In this document: positions 35,800-44,284 of the stretch, piece by piece | How positions within the stretch are numbered: the first letter of the stretch is position 1 | Layout of the letters: every line of letters starts with the position of its first letter | Source: JBMNOZ01 sp050943335 | GTDB taxonomy: Bacteria; Bacillota; Desulfitobacteriia; Desulfitobacteriales; Syntrophobotulaceae | DNA: 64,000 nucleotides | Direction: 5' to 3' | Assembly: GCA_050943335.1 (NCBI GenBank) | Contig: JBMNOZ010000005.1 | Location: 35,099-99,098, forward strand | The notes under the pieces: model-generated | What the model was told of the DNA's origin: nothing | The model's database searches: none | The model's input: only the letters and a program-made list of their open reading frames with translations | Translations under genes and position numbers: made by a program

Positions 35800-35974
35800 A
35801 ATTTTTCCCTCCAGATGTATACTTCTTGAAATTTATTATACACAGCTAAAAGATAAAAATCCAAAACCACCCCTAATTTTTAGAATCGCAGTAATTATGC
35901 TAATAATAGATTGCTTCTCTTTCCAGAATCAGTTACTCTTATACCATAAACTTTTTTGAAAAGGAGGAGTTTAA

Positions 35975-36517
35975 ATGCGCAAAGTTTTAGCATTTTTCTT
36001 CACTCTAATTTTAATCCTAGGTTTTACTGCCTGTGCCGGCCCATCCCAAAGTCCGGAGACTGGCCAAAATAAAACTGATGAAATTGTCGACCCCACCCCT
36101 CAAGTTGCAGAAAAAGAAGTTAACCTTTACTTCGCCAATGAGGATTATGTAGTAACCGGAGACGAGCAATTAGAAAAACTTAAAGCGGAGAAACGAGTCC
36201 TTCAATACGGCGAAGATATGTCCCTTGAAGAAACAATAGTTAGGGAATTAATGAAAGGACCGCAGTCGGAAGGGCTTTCCACAGAAATACCTTCCACGGT
36301 CAAGCTTATAGGAGTCAGAGTGGATAATGGAACCGCTTTTGTTGACTTTGCCCAGGAGGGTTTGCATGGGGGCTCCCTGCAAGAGTTTTTTACCATTGAG
36401 CAAATCGTGCGGAGTCTTATAGAATTAGACAGTGTTGATAAGATCCAGTTTCTAATAGAAGGCCAAAAAGCGGAAAGCCTTATGGGGCATATGAGTATTT
36501 ATGAACCCTTAAATTGA
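35975..36517 (+). CDS. GerMN-domain lipoprotein
   Basis: 180 residues. Lipoprotein signal with lipobox GFTAC at residue 20, a Pro/Glu-rich linker, then one GerMN (sporulation/germination) domain: VNLYFANEDYVV...IVRELMKGPQSEGLSTEIPSTVKLIGVRVDNGTAFVDFAQ. GerM-type proteins act in spore-envelope assembly, but single-domain lipoproteins also occur in vegetative cells. ATG with AAAGGAGGAG upstream, terminator downstream. Confidence 0.92.
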   Translation: MRKVLAFFFTLILILGFTACAGPSQSPETGQNKTDEIVDPTPQVAEKEVNLYFANEDYVVTGDEQLEKLKAEKRVLQYGEDMSLEETIVRELMKGPQSEGLSTEIPSTVKLIGVRVDNGTAFVDFAQEGLHGGSLQEFFTIEQIVRSLIELDSVDKIQFLIEGQKAESLMGHMSIYEPLN

Positions 36518-36529
36518 GACAAAAAATTA

Positions 36530-36564
36530 AGCCAGGGGTAAAACTCCTCTGGCTATTTTTTATT
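36530..36564 (+). terminator. terminator of the GerMN gene
   Basis: AGCCAGGGG/CTCCTCTGGCT imperfect stem (36530-36538, 36544-36554) followed by ATTTTTTATTT. Confidence 0.85.
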
Positions 36565-36579
36565 TAACCCTAATTTAGG

Positions 36580-37104
36580 CTATTTAGCACCATATCTCTC
36601 CCAGCTCACGATTTCCTCAAGATCTTTCCTTTTCTTAAGCGGCTTGCTTCCCTCATCCGGGTAACCTAAGGGAATCAGGGCTACAACTTCTAAGTGAGAG
36701 GGCAAATCTAAGATCTCCTTGGCACGCTGGGCATCAAAGGCACAAACCCAACAGGTACCAAGACCTAAATCAGTGGCCGCTAAAGTAAGATGATCAATGG
36801 AAATAGCTAAATCGATATCACAATGATCTTTGCCATCTCTCCTTTTCCAGGACTGGGAATGATCACCGATAGCAACGATAAGCACCGGCGCTTTTCTTAG
36901 CCAAGCGCCGCGATAAGTCTCGGTAGCGATGTTCTCGATAGCTTGTTTATCCGTAAGTACAATAAAATGCCATGGTTGATAATTCACTGCCGAGGGTGCT
37001 AATCTGGCGATTTCCAAAACTCGGAGAATCTTTTCTTTTTCCACAGCCTGATCTTTAAATTCTCTCACCGAGTATCTTTCTTGAACAACATTAATAAAAT
37101 CCAC
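36580..37104 (-). CDS. nitroreductase family protein
   Basis: FMN-binding nitroreductase of 174 residues; such enzymes reduce nitro compounds, quinones or flavins. FMN contacts: ERYSVREFKDQ at the N-terminus, LAPSAVNYQPWHFIVL, and the C-terminal ALIPLGYPDEGSKPLKKR. The natural substrate is not predictable. GTG start with AAGGGGG 7 bases upstream and a TATAAT -10 (37139-37144). Isolated between a GerMN gene and a small RNA candidate. Confidence 0.93.
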   Translation of the reverse strand: MDFINVVQERYSVREFKDQAVEKEKILRVLEIARLAPSAVNYQPWHFIVLTDKQAIENIATETYRGAWLRKAPVLIVAIGDHSQSWKRRDGKDHCDIDLAISIDHLTLAATDLGLGTCWVCAFDAQRAKEILDLPSHLEVVALIPLGYPDEGSKPLKKRKDLEEIVSWERYGAK

Positions 37105-37162
37105 TGAAATCCCCCTTCCTTGATCTAACGGTAGTACTATTATACACCTATATCCCGACGAA

Positions 37163-37203
37163 CAAAATTGAAGGGGACAATGCTTTAAAAGTTTTGTCCC
37201 CTT
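37163..37203 (-). terminator. terminator of small RNA candidate
   Basis: AAGGGGACAA (37171-37180) and TTGTCCCCTT (37194-37203): perfect 10-bp stem, 13-base loop, then CAATTTTGTT on the minus strand. Confidence 0.8.
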
Positions 37204-37304
37204 TTCTTTTTATTTTAGATATGTGAAACAGGCAGCGTACGTACCACTGCCTGTTCCAGCCACCTCGTCCACCTTTTCCCACGGAAGGTTCCCCATCCTT
37301 CCAG
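37163..37304 (-). ncRNA. candidate small structured RNA
   Basis: Between thrC and the nitroreductase gene lies a compact unit with near-consensus promoter and strong terminator but no ORF. It holds a GGAAGG/CCTTCC hairpin (37283-37288/37297-37302), a purine-rich middle, and a 9-bp hairpin AACAGGCAG/CTGCCTGTT (37227-37235/37247-37255). The inverted sequence TAGATAT/ATATCTA brackets the unit. The nitroreductase has its own -10, so this is not simply its leader. No known family recognised. Confidence 0.6.
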
Positions 37305-37310
37305 ATATCT

Positions 37311-37338
37311 ATTGTACATATAGTCGTCCTATTGTCAA
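37311..37338 (-). promoter_or_regulatory. promoter of small RNA candidate
   Basis: Minus-strand -35 TTGACA (37333-37338), 16-base spacer, -10 TACAAT (37311-37316). One of the best sigma-A matches in the window. Confidence 0.75.
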
Positions 37339-37369
37339 GAGTTCTTGCTTCTTAACAAGGATTAATTTA

Positions 37370-38854
37370 TTAAATACAAAATTTTTCTAATAAATAAGCT
37401 TCTATTTCTTCGGCTTTGCATTTATGAAGGGGCATAAGAGCCTTTTCCTGTAAAGTCCTTAAATTCTGCGGAATTTCCCAGCCCGTTAAATCGGCTAGTT
37501 TTTGTAAAGCGCCCCAGGCATCACCACACCTTAAAGATTCTTTTCCTTCCAGGGCTTCTAAAACACTGGGCGCAAATTTGAAAGGACTGGCTGTGGAAGC
37601 AACTACGGTATAGGTCTCGTCCCTTTTTTCTTGCCTGTAGTCTTGGTAGACTTTCATCCCTACAGCGGTATGGGGATCAAGAACATAACTATGTTTTTCA
37701 TAGGTTTCTTTGATAGTCTCTGCAACCTCTTCTTCCGAGGCCCAGCCTGCAAACATGTTTTGGCGGCAGGAATTAAGGGTTTGTTCATCGACTTGGAATT
37801 TCCCTGTTGTCTTTAAGCTTGTAAACCATTCTTGGATCTTGCTTGTTTCTCGGCCCGACATTTCAAATAAAAAGCGTTCAAAATTGCTGGAAATTAAAAT
37901 ATCCATCGATGGTGAAGAGGTAAGATAAAAGGGTCTGTTAATATTGTACTCACCAGTGGCGAAAAAATCAGTCAGAACATTGTTTTGGTTGGAGGCGCAA
38001 AGCAATTTGTTTATCGGTAAACCCATTTGCCGAGCATAAAAAGCTGCCAAGATATTGCCAAAGTTACCGGTAGGTACTACAATGTTTAACCCCTCTCCAC
38101 TATTAATTCGACCTTTGTTTACCGCTTGCAGATAAGTCCAAAAGTAATAAACAATTTGCGGCAACAGTCTTCCCCAGTTAATGGAGTTAGCGGAAGAAAG
38201 CACTAAGTTATTGCTTGAGAATCTATCCCTGAGGTCCGGCGAAGCAAAAATATTTTTAACCGCAGTCTGACATTCGTCAAAGTTGCCAGAAACAGCTACG
38301 ACATAAGTATTAGAGCCTCCAGTGGTAATCATTTGTCTTTCTTGGATCGGGCTGACACCCCCGTCCGGATAAAAAACAATAATTTTTGTTCCGGGAGCAT
38401 CTTTAAAGCCTTCTAAGGCTGCTTTACCGGTATCCCCTGAAGTAGCAGTCAATATTAATACCTCCGCCTTACTGCCTGTAGTTTTTAAAGCGGAAGCCAG
38501 TAAATATGGTAGAACCTGTAAAGCCATGTCCTTAAAAGCGGCAGTAGGACCATGCCATAATTCTAGTAATCCGCACCCAGCCACTTCGACTAGCGGGGCT
38601 GGATTTTCTTTGGCAAAACGGCCGTCTCTGTAAACCCTAACCGCCTCTTTTAGAACTGTTTCCGGAAAATCGGTGAGAAATAATTTCATAATTTCCAGCG
38701 CTAACTCAGAGTAATTTAAATCCTTATATTTTTCCCAAGGGATTTGGGGAAAACTTTCCGGCACAAAGAGCCCCCCTTGGGGAACCATGCCTAAGGCGAT
38801 TACCTGAGAAGAAGATTGAGCTTCAATGTTGCCCCGAGTACTAAAATAGAGCAT
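37370..38854 (-). CDS. thrC: threonine synthase
   Basis: PLP enzyme converting O-phosphohomoserine to threonine, completing the pathway begun by hom-thrB at the left edge. The PLP lysine is K108 in GPTAAFKDMALQ, and SGDTGKAALEGF and VVPTGNFGNILAAFYA bind the cofactor phosphate. The 494-residue length fits the long (E. coli/yeast-like) type. ATG 38854 has GGAGGC 6 bases upstream; 44 residues of upstream open frame include the promoter and are not coding. Confidence 0.96.
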   Translation of the reverse strand: MLYFSTRGNIEAQSSSQVIALGMVPQGGLFVPESFPQIPWEKYKDLNYSELALEIMKLFLTDFPETVLKEAVRVYRDGRFAKENPAPLVEVAGCGLLELWHGPTAAFKDMALQVLPYLLASALKTTGSKAEVLILTATSGDTGKAALEGFKDAPGTKIIVFYPDGGVSPIQERQMITTGGSNTYVVAVSGNFDECQTAVKNIFASPDLRDRFSSNNLVLSSANSINWGRLLPQIVYYFWTYLQAVNKGRINSGEGLNIVVPTGNFGNILAAFYARQMGLPINKLLCASNQNNVLTDFFATGEYNINRPFYLTSSPSMDILISSNFERFLFEMSGRETSKIQEWFTSLKTTGKFQVDEQTLNSCRQNMFAGWASEEEVAETIKETYEKHSYVLDPHTAVGMKVYQDYRQEKRDETYTVVASTASPFKFAPSVLEALEGKESLRCGDAWGALQKLADLTGWEIPQNLRTLQEKALMPLHKCKAEEIEAYLLEKFCI

Positions 38855-38903
38855 AATGTTGCCTCCTGTATAATATAGAAAACATAATTGTAAGAATAGT
38901 TTT

Positions 38904-38932
38904 ATTATACCACCGCCATTCACAAAGTTGAA
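38904..38932 (-). promoter_or_regulatory. thrC promoter
   Basis: -10 TATAAT (minus, 38904-38909), 17-base spacer, weak -35 TTCAAC (38927-38932), about 50 bases before the thrC ATG. Confidence 0.5.
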
Positions 38933-38971
38933 AGTAGAAAGAGACAAACGCTTGACAGAGAAGAGAGTTTT

Positions 38972-38999
38972 TTGCGGGGAATACATATTATGGTATAAT
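38972..38999 (+). promoter_or_regulatory. promoter of nucleoside-kinase gene
   Basis: -35 TTGCGG (38972-38977), 16-base spacer, -10 TATAAT (38994-38999); start about 60 bases before the ATG at 39065. Confidence 0.55.
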
Positions 39000-39064
39000 T
39001 AGATTATTCTGATGCCTTTTATTAGGGCTTTTTTCTTATCAACAATATTAAAGAGGTGTACTCT

Positions 39065-40450
39065 ATGTCCGAAAGCTACCGCCGCATGTACAGGCAAACC
39101 CTCCAATTGGGATTAATAAGTGTCGTAGAACAACTGTTTCCGGAAGAAAAACTAAAAATACCCTATTCTATTCTCGACGGAGTATACTGCGAGCTAGACT
39201 CTTCTCTCCTATCTCACCGGGAAGTAAAACTCATAGAGGAGAAACTCCGAGCTTGGGTAAATCAACCTAGCCAAATTGAGTTTCTCGGCCAAGAGAACAA
39301 CCGCTACAAATATAAATTGGGAAATACCATTATCACTTCTGTTTATCCTGCCTTAAGAGATACTTCTCAGATTACGGGCTTTAACCTTATCCACTTTCCA
39401 CCCGGTTTTATTCTGCATTTCACGGATAAAGCAGATGACTCCGACCCGTTCGTCCTCCCTCAAAAGCTATCTTCAACTTACGCCGAATCGAAAACCTGGT
39501 TGGAAAATTTAAATCTGAACGAAGTAGAAGATCTAAATATTCAGATTAGAAATGGGAATTCTTTGGAACTTATCTCCACAGCAGAGGCTTTACACGAGAA
39601 AAAGATCGCCGATATCGCTGATCTCATCCTTAATGAAAAGAAAAGAGTACGTCTGGTTTTGATTTCCGGTCCCTCATCTTCAGGTAAGACAACTTTTACT
39701 CAACGTTTATCAACACAACTGAGGGTTAACGGGTTAAAACCAGTTTCTCTATCTTTAGATAATTATTTTGTAAACCGGGAGGATACCCCTCGCGACGCTT
39801 CCGGGCAATATAATTTTGACGCTCTGGAAGCTTTGGATTTGCCCTATCTAAACGAACAACTGAATTGTCTTTTAGAAGGCCAATGTGTACAAACTCCGCT
39901 TTTTGACTTTTTGACCGGCCGGCGGCGTTCTGAATGCTTAGAACTCCAGCTCTGTCCAGATAACATCCTCCTTGTAGAGGGAATTCACGCCTTAAACCCC
40001 CGTCTGTTAAGCACAATTGACAGGGATATTGAGTTTAAAATCTATATCAGCTCTCTATTTCTCTTGAATATTGATTCTTACAACCGGGTCCCAACTACTG
40101 AAGCACGGTTGATAAGGAGGATGGTTCGAGACTATAGTTTCCGGGGATTCGCCCCTGAAAGAACCCTTAAACAATGGGCCAGTGTCCGGAGGGGTGAGGA
40201 TACCAATGTCTTTAAATTCCAAGAAGAAGCTGATGTGATGTTTAACTCCAGCCTTTTCTACGAGTTAAATGCCCTTCGTCTCTATGCCGAACCTCTATTA
40301 GAAAAAATACCTGCCTCCAGCCCTTACGCGGACTACGCTTCTCGCTTATTAAATCTTCTTTCCTTCTTTGAACCCCTAGAAACCGATAATATCCCTTTAA
40401 ACTCTATCCTTAGGGAATTTATCGGAGGCAGCATCTATGAAACATCTTAA
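39065..40450 (+). CDS. uridine kinase-like nucleoside kinase
   Basis: About 461 residues with a C-terminal uridine-kinase/PRK domain: P-loop LISGPSSSGKTTFTQRL (about residue 205), then LSLDNYFVNREDTPRD and VEGIHALNP. The N-terminal 180 residues match the threonyl-tRNA-synthetase second-additional-domain-like region (GFNLIHFPPGFILHF...) found in these Clostridia proteins. Unlike the longest members it lacks an N-terminal TGS domain. Substrate is probably a nucleoside but is not certain. ATG 39065 with AAGAGGTG upstream. The end overlaps nth by 14 bases. Confidence 0.88.
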   Translation: MSESYRRMYRQTLQLGLISVVEQLFPEEKLKIPYSILDGVYCELDSSLLSHREVKLIEEKLRAWVNQPSQIEFLGQENNRYKYKLGNTIITSVYPALRDTSQITGFNLIHFPPGFILHFTDKADDSDPFVLPQKLSSTYAESKTWLENLNLNEVEDLNIQIRNGNSLELISTAEALHEKKIADIADLILNEKKRVRLVLISGPSSSGKTTFTQRLSTQLRVNGLKPVSLSLDNYFVNREDTPRDASGQYNFDALEALDLPYLNEQLNCLLEGQCVQTPLFDFLTGRRRSECLELQLCPDNILLVEGIHALNPRLLSTIDRDIEFKIYISSLFLLNIDSYNRVPTTEARLIRRMVRDYSFRGFAPERTLKQWASVRRGEDTNVFKFQEEADVMFNSSLFYELNALRLYAEPLLEKIPASSPYADYASRLLNLLSFFEPLETDNIPLNSILREFIGGSIYETS

Positions 40451-41090
40451 CCCCAGGAATGTAAAAAACATTGCCAAAATACTCGAGATTCTGGCTTTAA
40501 CCTATCCCGATGCCAAATGTGAACTGAACTTTAAAAACCCCTGGGAATTGCTTATCGCCACAATTCTAAGCGCTCAAACAACAGATCAAAAAGTTAATAA
40601 AGTAACTGCCGAACTTTTTAGTCTCTGCCCCTCGGCGGAAAAAATGTTAAAGCTTAAACCCAGTGAACTGGAACGAATAATAAAACCTCTAGGATTGTTT
40701 CGCTCCAAAGCCAAATATATTTTGCAAACTAACGAAATTCTTGTCCACGAATACAGCGGCCTAGTCCCTTCTACCATGGAAGAACTAATCCGTTTACCAG
40801 GAGTGGGCAGAAAAACAGCGGGAGTCGTTTTGGCCAATGCCTTTGGAATACCAGCTTTCCCGGTAGATACTCATGTTTTGAGAGTGGCTAACAGATTAGG
40901 CTTATCTCAAACAAGCAATCCCCTACAAGTGGAAAAAGATTTGACTGCCTTAATTGAAGAAAAACAGTGGATAATTAATCACCACCGTTTTATCTTTCAT
41001 GGACGAAGAATATGTCTGGCCAAAAAACCGCGCTGTCTAAACTGTCCCCTTACTCCCTTTTGTCCAACTTTTAACACCTTCAACCTTTAA
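40437..41090 (+). CDS. nth: endonuclease III
   Basis: DNA glycosylase/AP lyase removing oxidised pyrimidines. Helix-hairpin-helix LPGVGRKTAGVVLANAFG with the catalytic Lys, the catalytic Asp in PVDTHVLRVANRLG, and the four-cysteine [4Fe-4S] loop CLAKKPRCLNCPLTPFC. 217 residues. ATG with GGAGG inside the preceding gene; translationally coupled to it. Confidence 0.97.
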   Translation: MKHLNPRNVKNIAKILEILALTYPDAKCELNFKNPWELLIATILSAQTTDQKVNKVTAELFSLCPSAEKMLKLKPSELERIIKPLGLFRSKAKYILQTNEILVHEYSGLVPSTMEELIRLPGVGRKTAGVVLANAFGIPAFPVDTHVLRVANRLGLSQTSNPLQVEKDLTALIEEKQWIINHHRFIFHGRRICLAKKPRCLNCPLTPFCPTFNTFNL

Positions 41091-41095
41091 CTACT

Positions 41096-41866
41096 CTATT
41101 TTACCACCAGGGAGGTCAACTGCATCAATGTCTGCCTTGATTTAATAGCGGCTAATGCTTCCGGAGAAATCTTCTCCCCAGCTTTTAGGATGCTGCCGTT
41201 TTCTAGACGGATGTCTTTTTCAACAGTCTTACCCAATAAAAACTGCAATTGTTTTTGTTCAAACACATTAAATTCCGGAGAGTTTATAAACTCTCCTTTT
41301 TCACCATCTTCAAGCAAACTGTCGTTTTTGCCAAACTCTTCTATTTTCTTTTTAAGGAAATCCCCTGGGTTTTCTATCGCTAGGGGTTCCGCTGTCAAAG
41401 ACGGTTCTTCGTTAATTAAAATAATTTCTTTCCCATAAGTGACTACATTCTCACCCTTAAATTTTTTCCTTTTCTCTCCCTGCTCTAAAAGGTGACAAAC
41501 AGTAATTTTCCCTGTCTCTTCGTCTATCCAGAACTCTTTAACTTCACCGACCCGGGAACCTTTGGTCGTCAACACCTGAGCGCCGATTATTTTAACATCC
41601 TTTTTTAGAAGCTCAATTGCCGAAGGGCTATGAGCCACATCCTGGATAACTTCACTGTCTTGAATTATTAAAGCATAGTCTCCTAACCCGACAATATCCT
41701 CAAAAGCAATTATTCGGGCCCCGAAATAATCGGAAGGTTGTTCAATAATAAAAAAGGCTAGGCTTCCTTCCGCCGGGTCAATAATTATATCTTTGACCTT
41801 GCTTATCTCTCGCCCTTCATTAATACTTATTATTTTCAAATTTCGGATTTCTTCTGATGACCTCAT
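41096..41866 (-). CDS. PRC-barrel protein, two domains plus C-terminal region
   Basis: 256 residues. Two PRC-barrel repeats in the first 160 residues (GREISKVKDIIIDPAEGSLAFFII; GSRVGEVKEFWIDEETGKITVCHL), a linker, and a C-terminal segment (FLLGKTVEKDIRLENGSILKAGEKISPEALAAIKS) resembling a small beta domain found in other Firmicute PRC proteins. Function unknown. Second PRC protein in the window. ATG with GTGAGGT upstream, convergent with nth (5-base gap). Confidence 0.85.
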   Translation of the reverse strand: MRSSEEIRNLKIISINEGREISKVKDIIIDPAEGSLAFFIIEQPSDYFGARIIAFEDIVGLGDYALIIQDSEVIQDVAHSPSAIELLKKDVKIIGAQVLTTKGSRVGEVKEFWIDEETGKITVCHLLEQGEKRKKFKGENVVTYGKEIILINEEPSLTAEPLAIENPGDFLKKKIEEFGKNDSLLEDGEKGEFINSPEFNVFEQKQLQFLLGKTVEKDIRLENGSILKAGEKISPEALAAIKSRQTLMQLTSLVVK

Positions 41867-42072
41867 AACTCATACCTCACAATCATATCTCCTGAAAATA
41901 AACCTCTCCCAGTTTTGACAGATTCTATAAAAACATTCGATTTCCTCCTATTTTTAGAAGTAAATCGCCTTTTATAAGCTAATTGCTGGTTATAAACCCT
42001 AGTGTTATACTGTTTATGATATTTCCGTACCACTGGCCTGGTAATGATTAAACAGGAAAAGAGGGGTAGCAG

Positions 42073-43470
42073 ATGAAACATTATGATATCGGGATTATCG
42101 GAGGCGGCATCTCAGGCATAATGTGTGCCTTCGAACTAATTAAACATAAGAACGATTTGGAGATCTGCATCTTTGAAAAAGGCAATAGTATTTTGGAAAG
42201 AAAATGTCCTTTAACCCTCGGGAGATCCGAAAAATGCCTTAAATGTCCTACCTGTGCAATCATGGAAGGGTTTGGGGGGTGCGGTACTTTTTCCGACGGC
42301 AAATATAATTTTACAACTGATTTTGGGGGGTGGCTCAACGATTACCTGGCTAATGAAGAGGTGATGGATATAATCGAATATATGGATCAAATCTTGATTA
42401 AATTCGGGGCCACTACCAAGAGGTTCTCCACCAAAACACCAAAAGCCAGGGAACTGGCTAAAATCGCTTTGCAGAACGATTTGCACTTTCTTCAAGCCGA
42501 AGTAAAACATTTGGGGACGGAGAACAATAAAAAAATAATGACCGCTATTTATAACTATTTAAATCCTAAATTAGATATTAAACATCATGTAGAAATAGAG
42601 GAAATTCAACCTCAGGCTAATAAATATATTTTGTATTCTAAAGGAGAAGCCTTTTCCTGTACTTTTCTGGTAAGTGCCGTAGGCCGGGTTGGCAGTGAAT
42701 GGTTTGCTGAACAATGCAGGAAACTGGGTATCAAGCAAACCAATAACCAAATTGATCTAGGCGTACGAATCGAACTGCCCTACGAAATTCTTAGCCATAT
42801 AACGGATGAAGTTCACGAAGCAAAGATTCACTATCACACTAAAAAATATAATGACTTGGTGAAGACTTTTTGCATGAATCCCAGGGGGCAAGTCGTAACT
42901 GAAAACACCCACGGTGTTATAACAGTGAACGGCCATAGCTATGCGGACGAGCATTTAAAAAGCGAATACACTAACTTTGCTCTCTTAGTTAGCAATAAAT
43001 TCACTTCCCCCTTTAATGAACCGTTGAAATACGGTCGCTACATTGCCACCCTGTCTAATATGCTGGGAGACGGGGTAATTGTGCAAAGATTTGGGGATTT
43101 GATAAAAGGGCGCCGTTCTAATGAAAAACGGATGCAAAAGTCCTTTGTTAAGCCTACTTTAAAATCAGCTAATGCTGGAGATCTTGGTTTGGTATTACCC
43201 AAGAGATATCTCGATAACATTATCGAAATGATTTACGCCCTGGACAACATCGCCCAAGGCACAGCCAACTACGATACCTTGCTTTATGGAGTGGAAGTAA
43301 AATTTTACTCGGCCCGGCCCGAACTGGACGATAAGTTGGAGACCAAGTATGAAAATTTTTACGCCATCGGGGATGGAGCGGGCATAACCAGATCTCTCTC
43401 CCAGGCCGCTGCCAGCGGGATTTACACCGCTAGAAATATACTGACAAAGCTAGGAAAAAATATTAATTAA
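42073..43470 (+). CDS. FAD-dependent oxidoreductase (COG2509-like)
   Basis: 465 residues. N-terminal Rossmann dinucleotide motif IGIIGGGISGIMCAFEL and C-terminal FAD motif NFYAIGDGAGITRSLSQAAASG. A CPLTLGRSEKCLKCPTCAIMEGFGGCGTFSDGKYN stretch with several cysteines is typical of the COG2509 uncharacterised FAD dehydrogenases in anaerobes. Substrate unknown. ATG with GAGGGG upstream. Overlaps the HAD gene at the 3' ends. Confidence 0.88.
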   Translation: MKHYDIGIIGGGISGIMCAFELIKHKNDLEICIFEKGNSILERKCPLTLGRSEKCLKCPTCAIMEGFGGCGTFSDGKYNFTTDFGGWLNDYLANEEVMDIIEYMDQILIKFGATTKRFSTKTPKARELAKIALQNDLHFLQAEVKHLGTENNKKIMTAIYNYLNPKLDIKHHVEIEEIQPQANKYILYSKGEAFSCTFLVSAVGRVGSEWFAEQCRKLGIKQTNNQIDLGVRIELPYEILSHITDEVHEAKIHYHTKKYNDLVKTFCMNPRGQVVTENTHGVITVNGHSYADEHLKSEYTNFALLVSNKFTSPFNEPLKYGRYIATLSNMLGDGVIVQRFGDLIKGRRSNEKRMQKSFVKPTLKSANAGDLGLVLPKRYLDNIIEMIYALDNIAQGTANYDTLLYGVEVKFYSARPELDDKLETKYENFYAIGDGAGITRSLSQAAASGIYTARNILTKLGKNIN

Positions 43471-44146
43471 GTAATTGATCGAACTCTTTAAATGCCTCCT
43501 CAATACTGGGGTAATTCTTTAAATCCGGTTCTTGCACCTCATCCCCAATAAGAAAGAAGACCTCCGCTTCATCCTTCATAGGCAAATCTACTTTTGTGTT
43601 GCCGAAAACAGCCACTTCTTTTTTCGAAAATCCTAAAATTTTTTTAATAACTGCCAAGGCCCTCCCTTTGTTGTTCTTGGCAGGCATTATTTCTACAGAG
43701 TCATAATATGTATTCATTTTATAATTATTTTCCTTTATCGATTCTAAGTTTTTCACCACTTCATACAATTTTTCAACTTCTGAAAACTTTTTCGGTAAGG
43801 CGCTTATCATAGTTTGGTTGGGCTGGAACCAAAGATTGGGGAATTTTTTCAATAAGTGATTTTTTATCCCTTGGCTAATTCTTTCCGGAATATAGTCAAG
43901 GATTTTTTGTTCTTTAGTATTAGGACTAAAAATTACCCCTCCATTTTCCCCTGCCACTAAAGGTTCCTTTAGCCCCATTCCCCTGGCTAAACCTGCTAAA
44001 TAGCTGGCATTACGCCCCGAAATAAGAGCTATTTTTAAACCCCTGTTTTCATAAGCTTGCAACTTAGAACTAACCTCGAAAGGGATTGTGTTTTCTGTTT
44101 TAGCCAGTGTCCCGTCTATATCAAAAACCGCTAATTTTATGGTCAT
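43463..44146 (-). CDS. HAD-superfamily phosphatase, Cof/PGP-like
   Basis: 227 residues. HAD motif I VFDIDGTLAKT, motif II LISGRNASY, Lys in MPAKNNKGRALAVIKKIL and motif IV-like VFGNTKVDLPMKD; the C2 cap (DYIPERISQGIKNHLL...) places it with Cof/archaeal phosphoglycolate phosphatase types. The fourth motif has N-T-K-V-D where GNGxxD is usual, an oddity that may alter metal binding. ATG with AAGGGG upstream. 3' end overlaps the FAD gene by 8 bases. Confidence 0.9.
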   Translation of the reverse strand: MTIKLAVFDIDGTLAKTENTIPFEVSSKLQAYENRGLKIALISGRNASYLAGLARGMGLKEPLVAGENGGVIFSPNTKEQKILDYIPERISQGIKNHLLKKFPNLWFQPNQTMISALPKKFSEVEKLYEVVKNLESIKENNYKMNTYYDSVEIMPAKNNKGRALAVIKKILGFSKKEVAVFGNTKVDLPMKDEAEVFFLIGDEVQEPDLKNYPSIEEAFKEFDQLLN

Positions 44147-44219
44147 AGACTAAACCCCTTTTCTTAAAGATTCTTTAGTTTAACGCTTTCCCCAAAAAAT
44201 TATTAACTTTCACCTCGGA

Positions 44220-44250
44220 GCATAAGACAAGGTAGACTGGGTAAAATAAT
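44220..44250 (+). promoter_or_regulatory. forespore sigma (F/G)-like promoter
   Basis: GCATA (44220-44224), 15-base gap, GGTAAAATAAT (44240-44250): resembles the B. subtilis sigma-F pattern GYWTA-N-GGNRANAMTW. It is 35 bases upstream of the first DUF3231 gene. Confidence 0.45.
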
Positions 44251-44284
44251 TACAACTTAAGGTACCGGAAAAGGAGAAGTTTTT

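Noticed and set aside
11673..37203. Similar CCCCTT/AAGGGG terminators at 11.7 kb and 37.2 kb as a dispersed repeat family
   Set aside because: They share only the short GC arms; loops differ and two copies are within chance.
37216..37311. TAGATAT/ATATCTA as closing helix of the small RNA
   Set aside because: The 5' arm lies mostly upstream of the predicted transcription start, so it would not be transcribed in full.
38941..38960. TTGACA at 38952 as -35 of the nucleoside-kinase promoter
   Set aside because: It lies 36 bases from the TATAAT, too far; TTGCGG at 38972 fits better.
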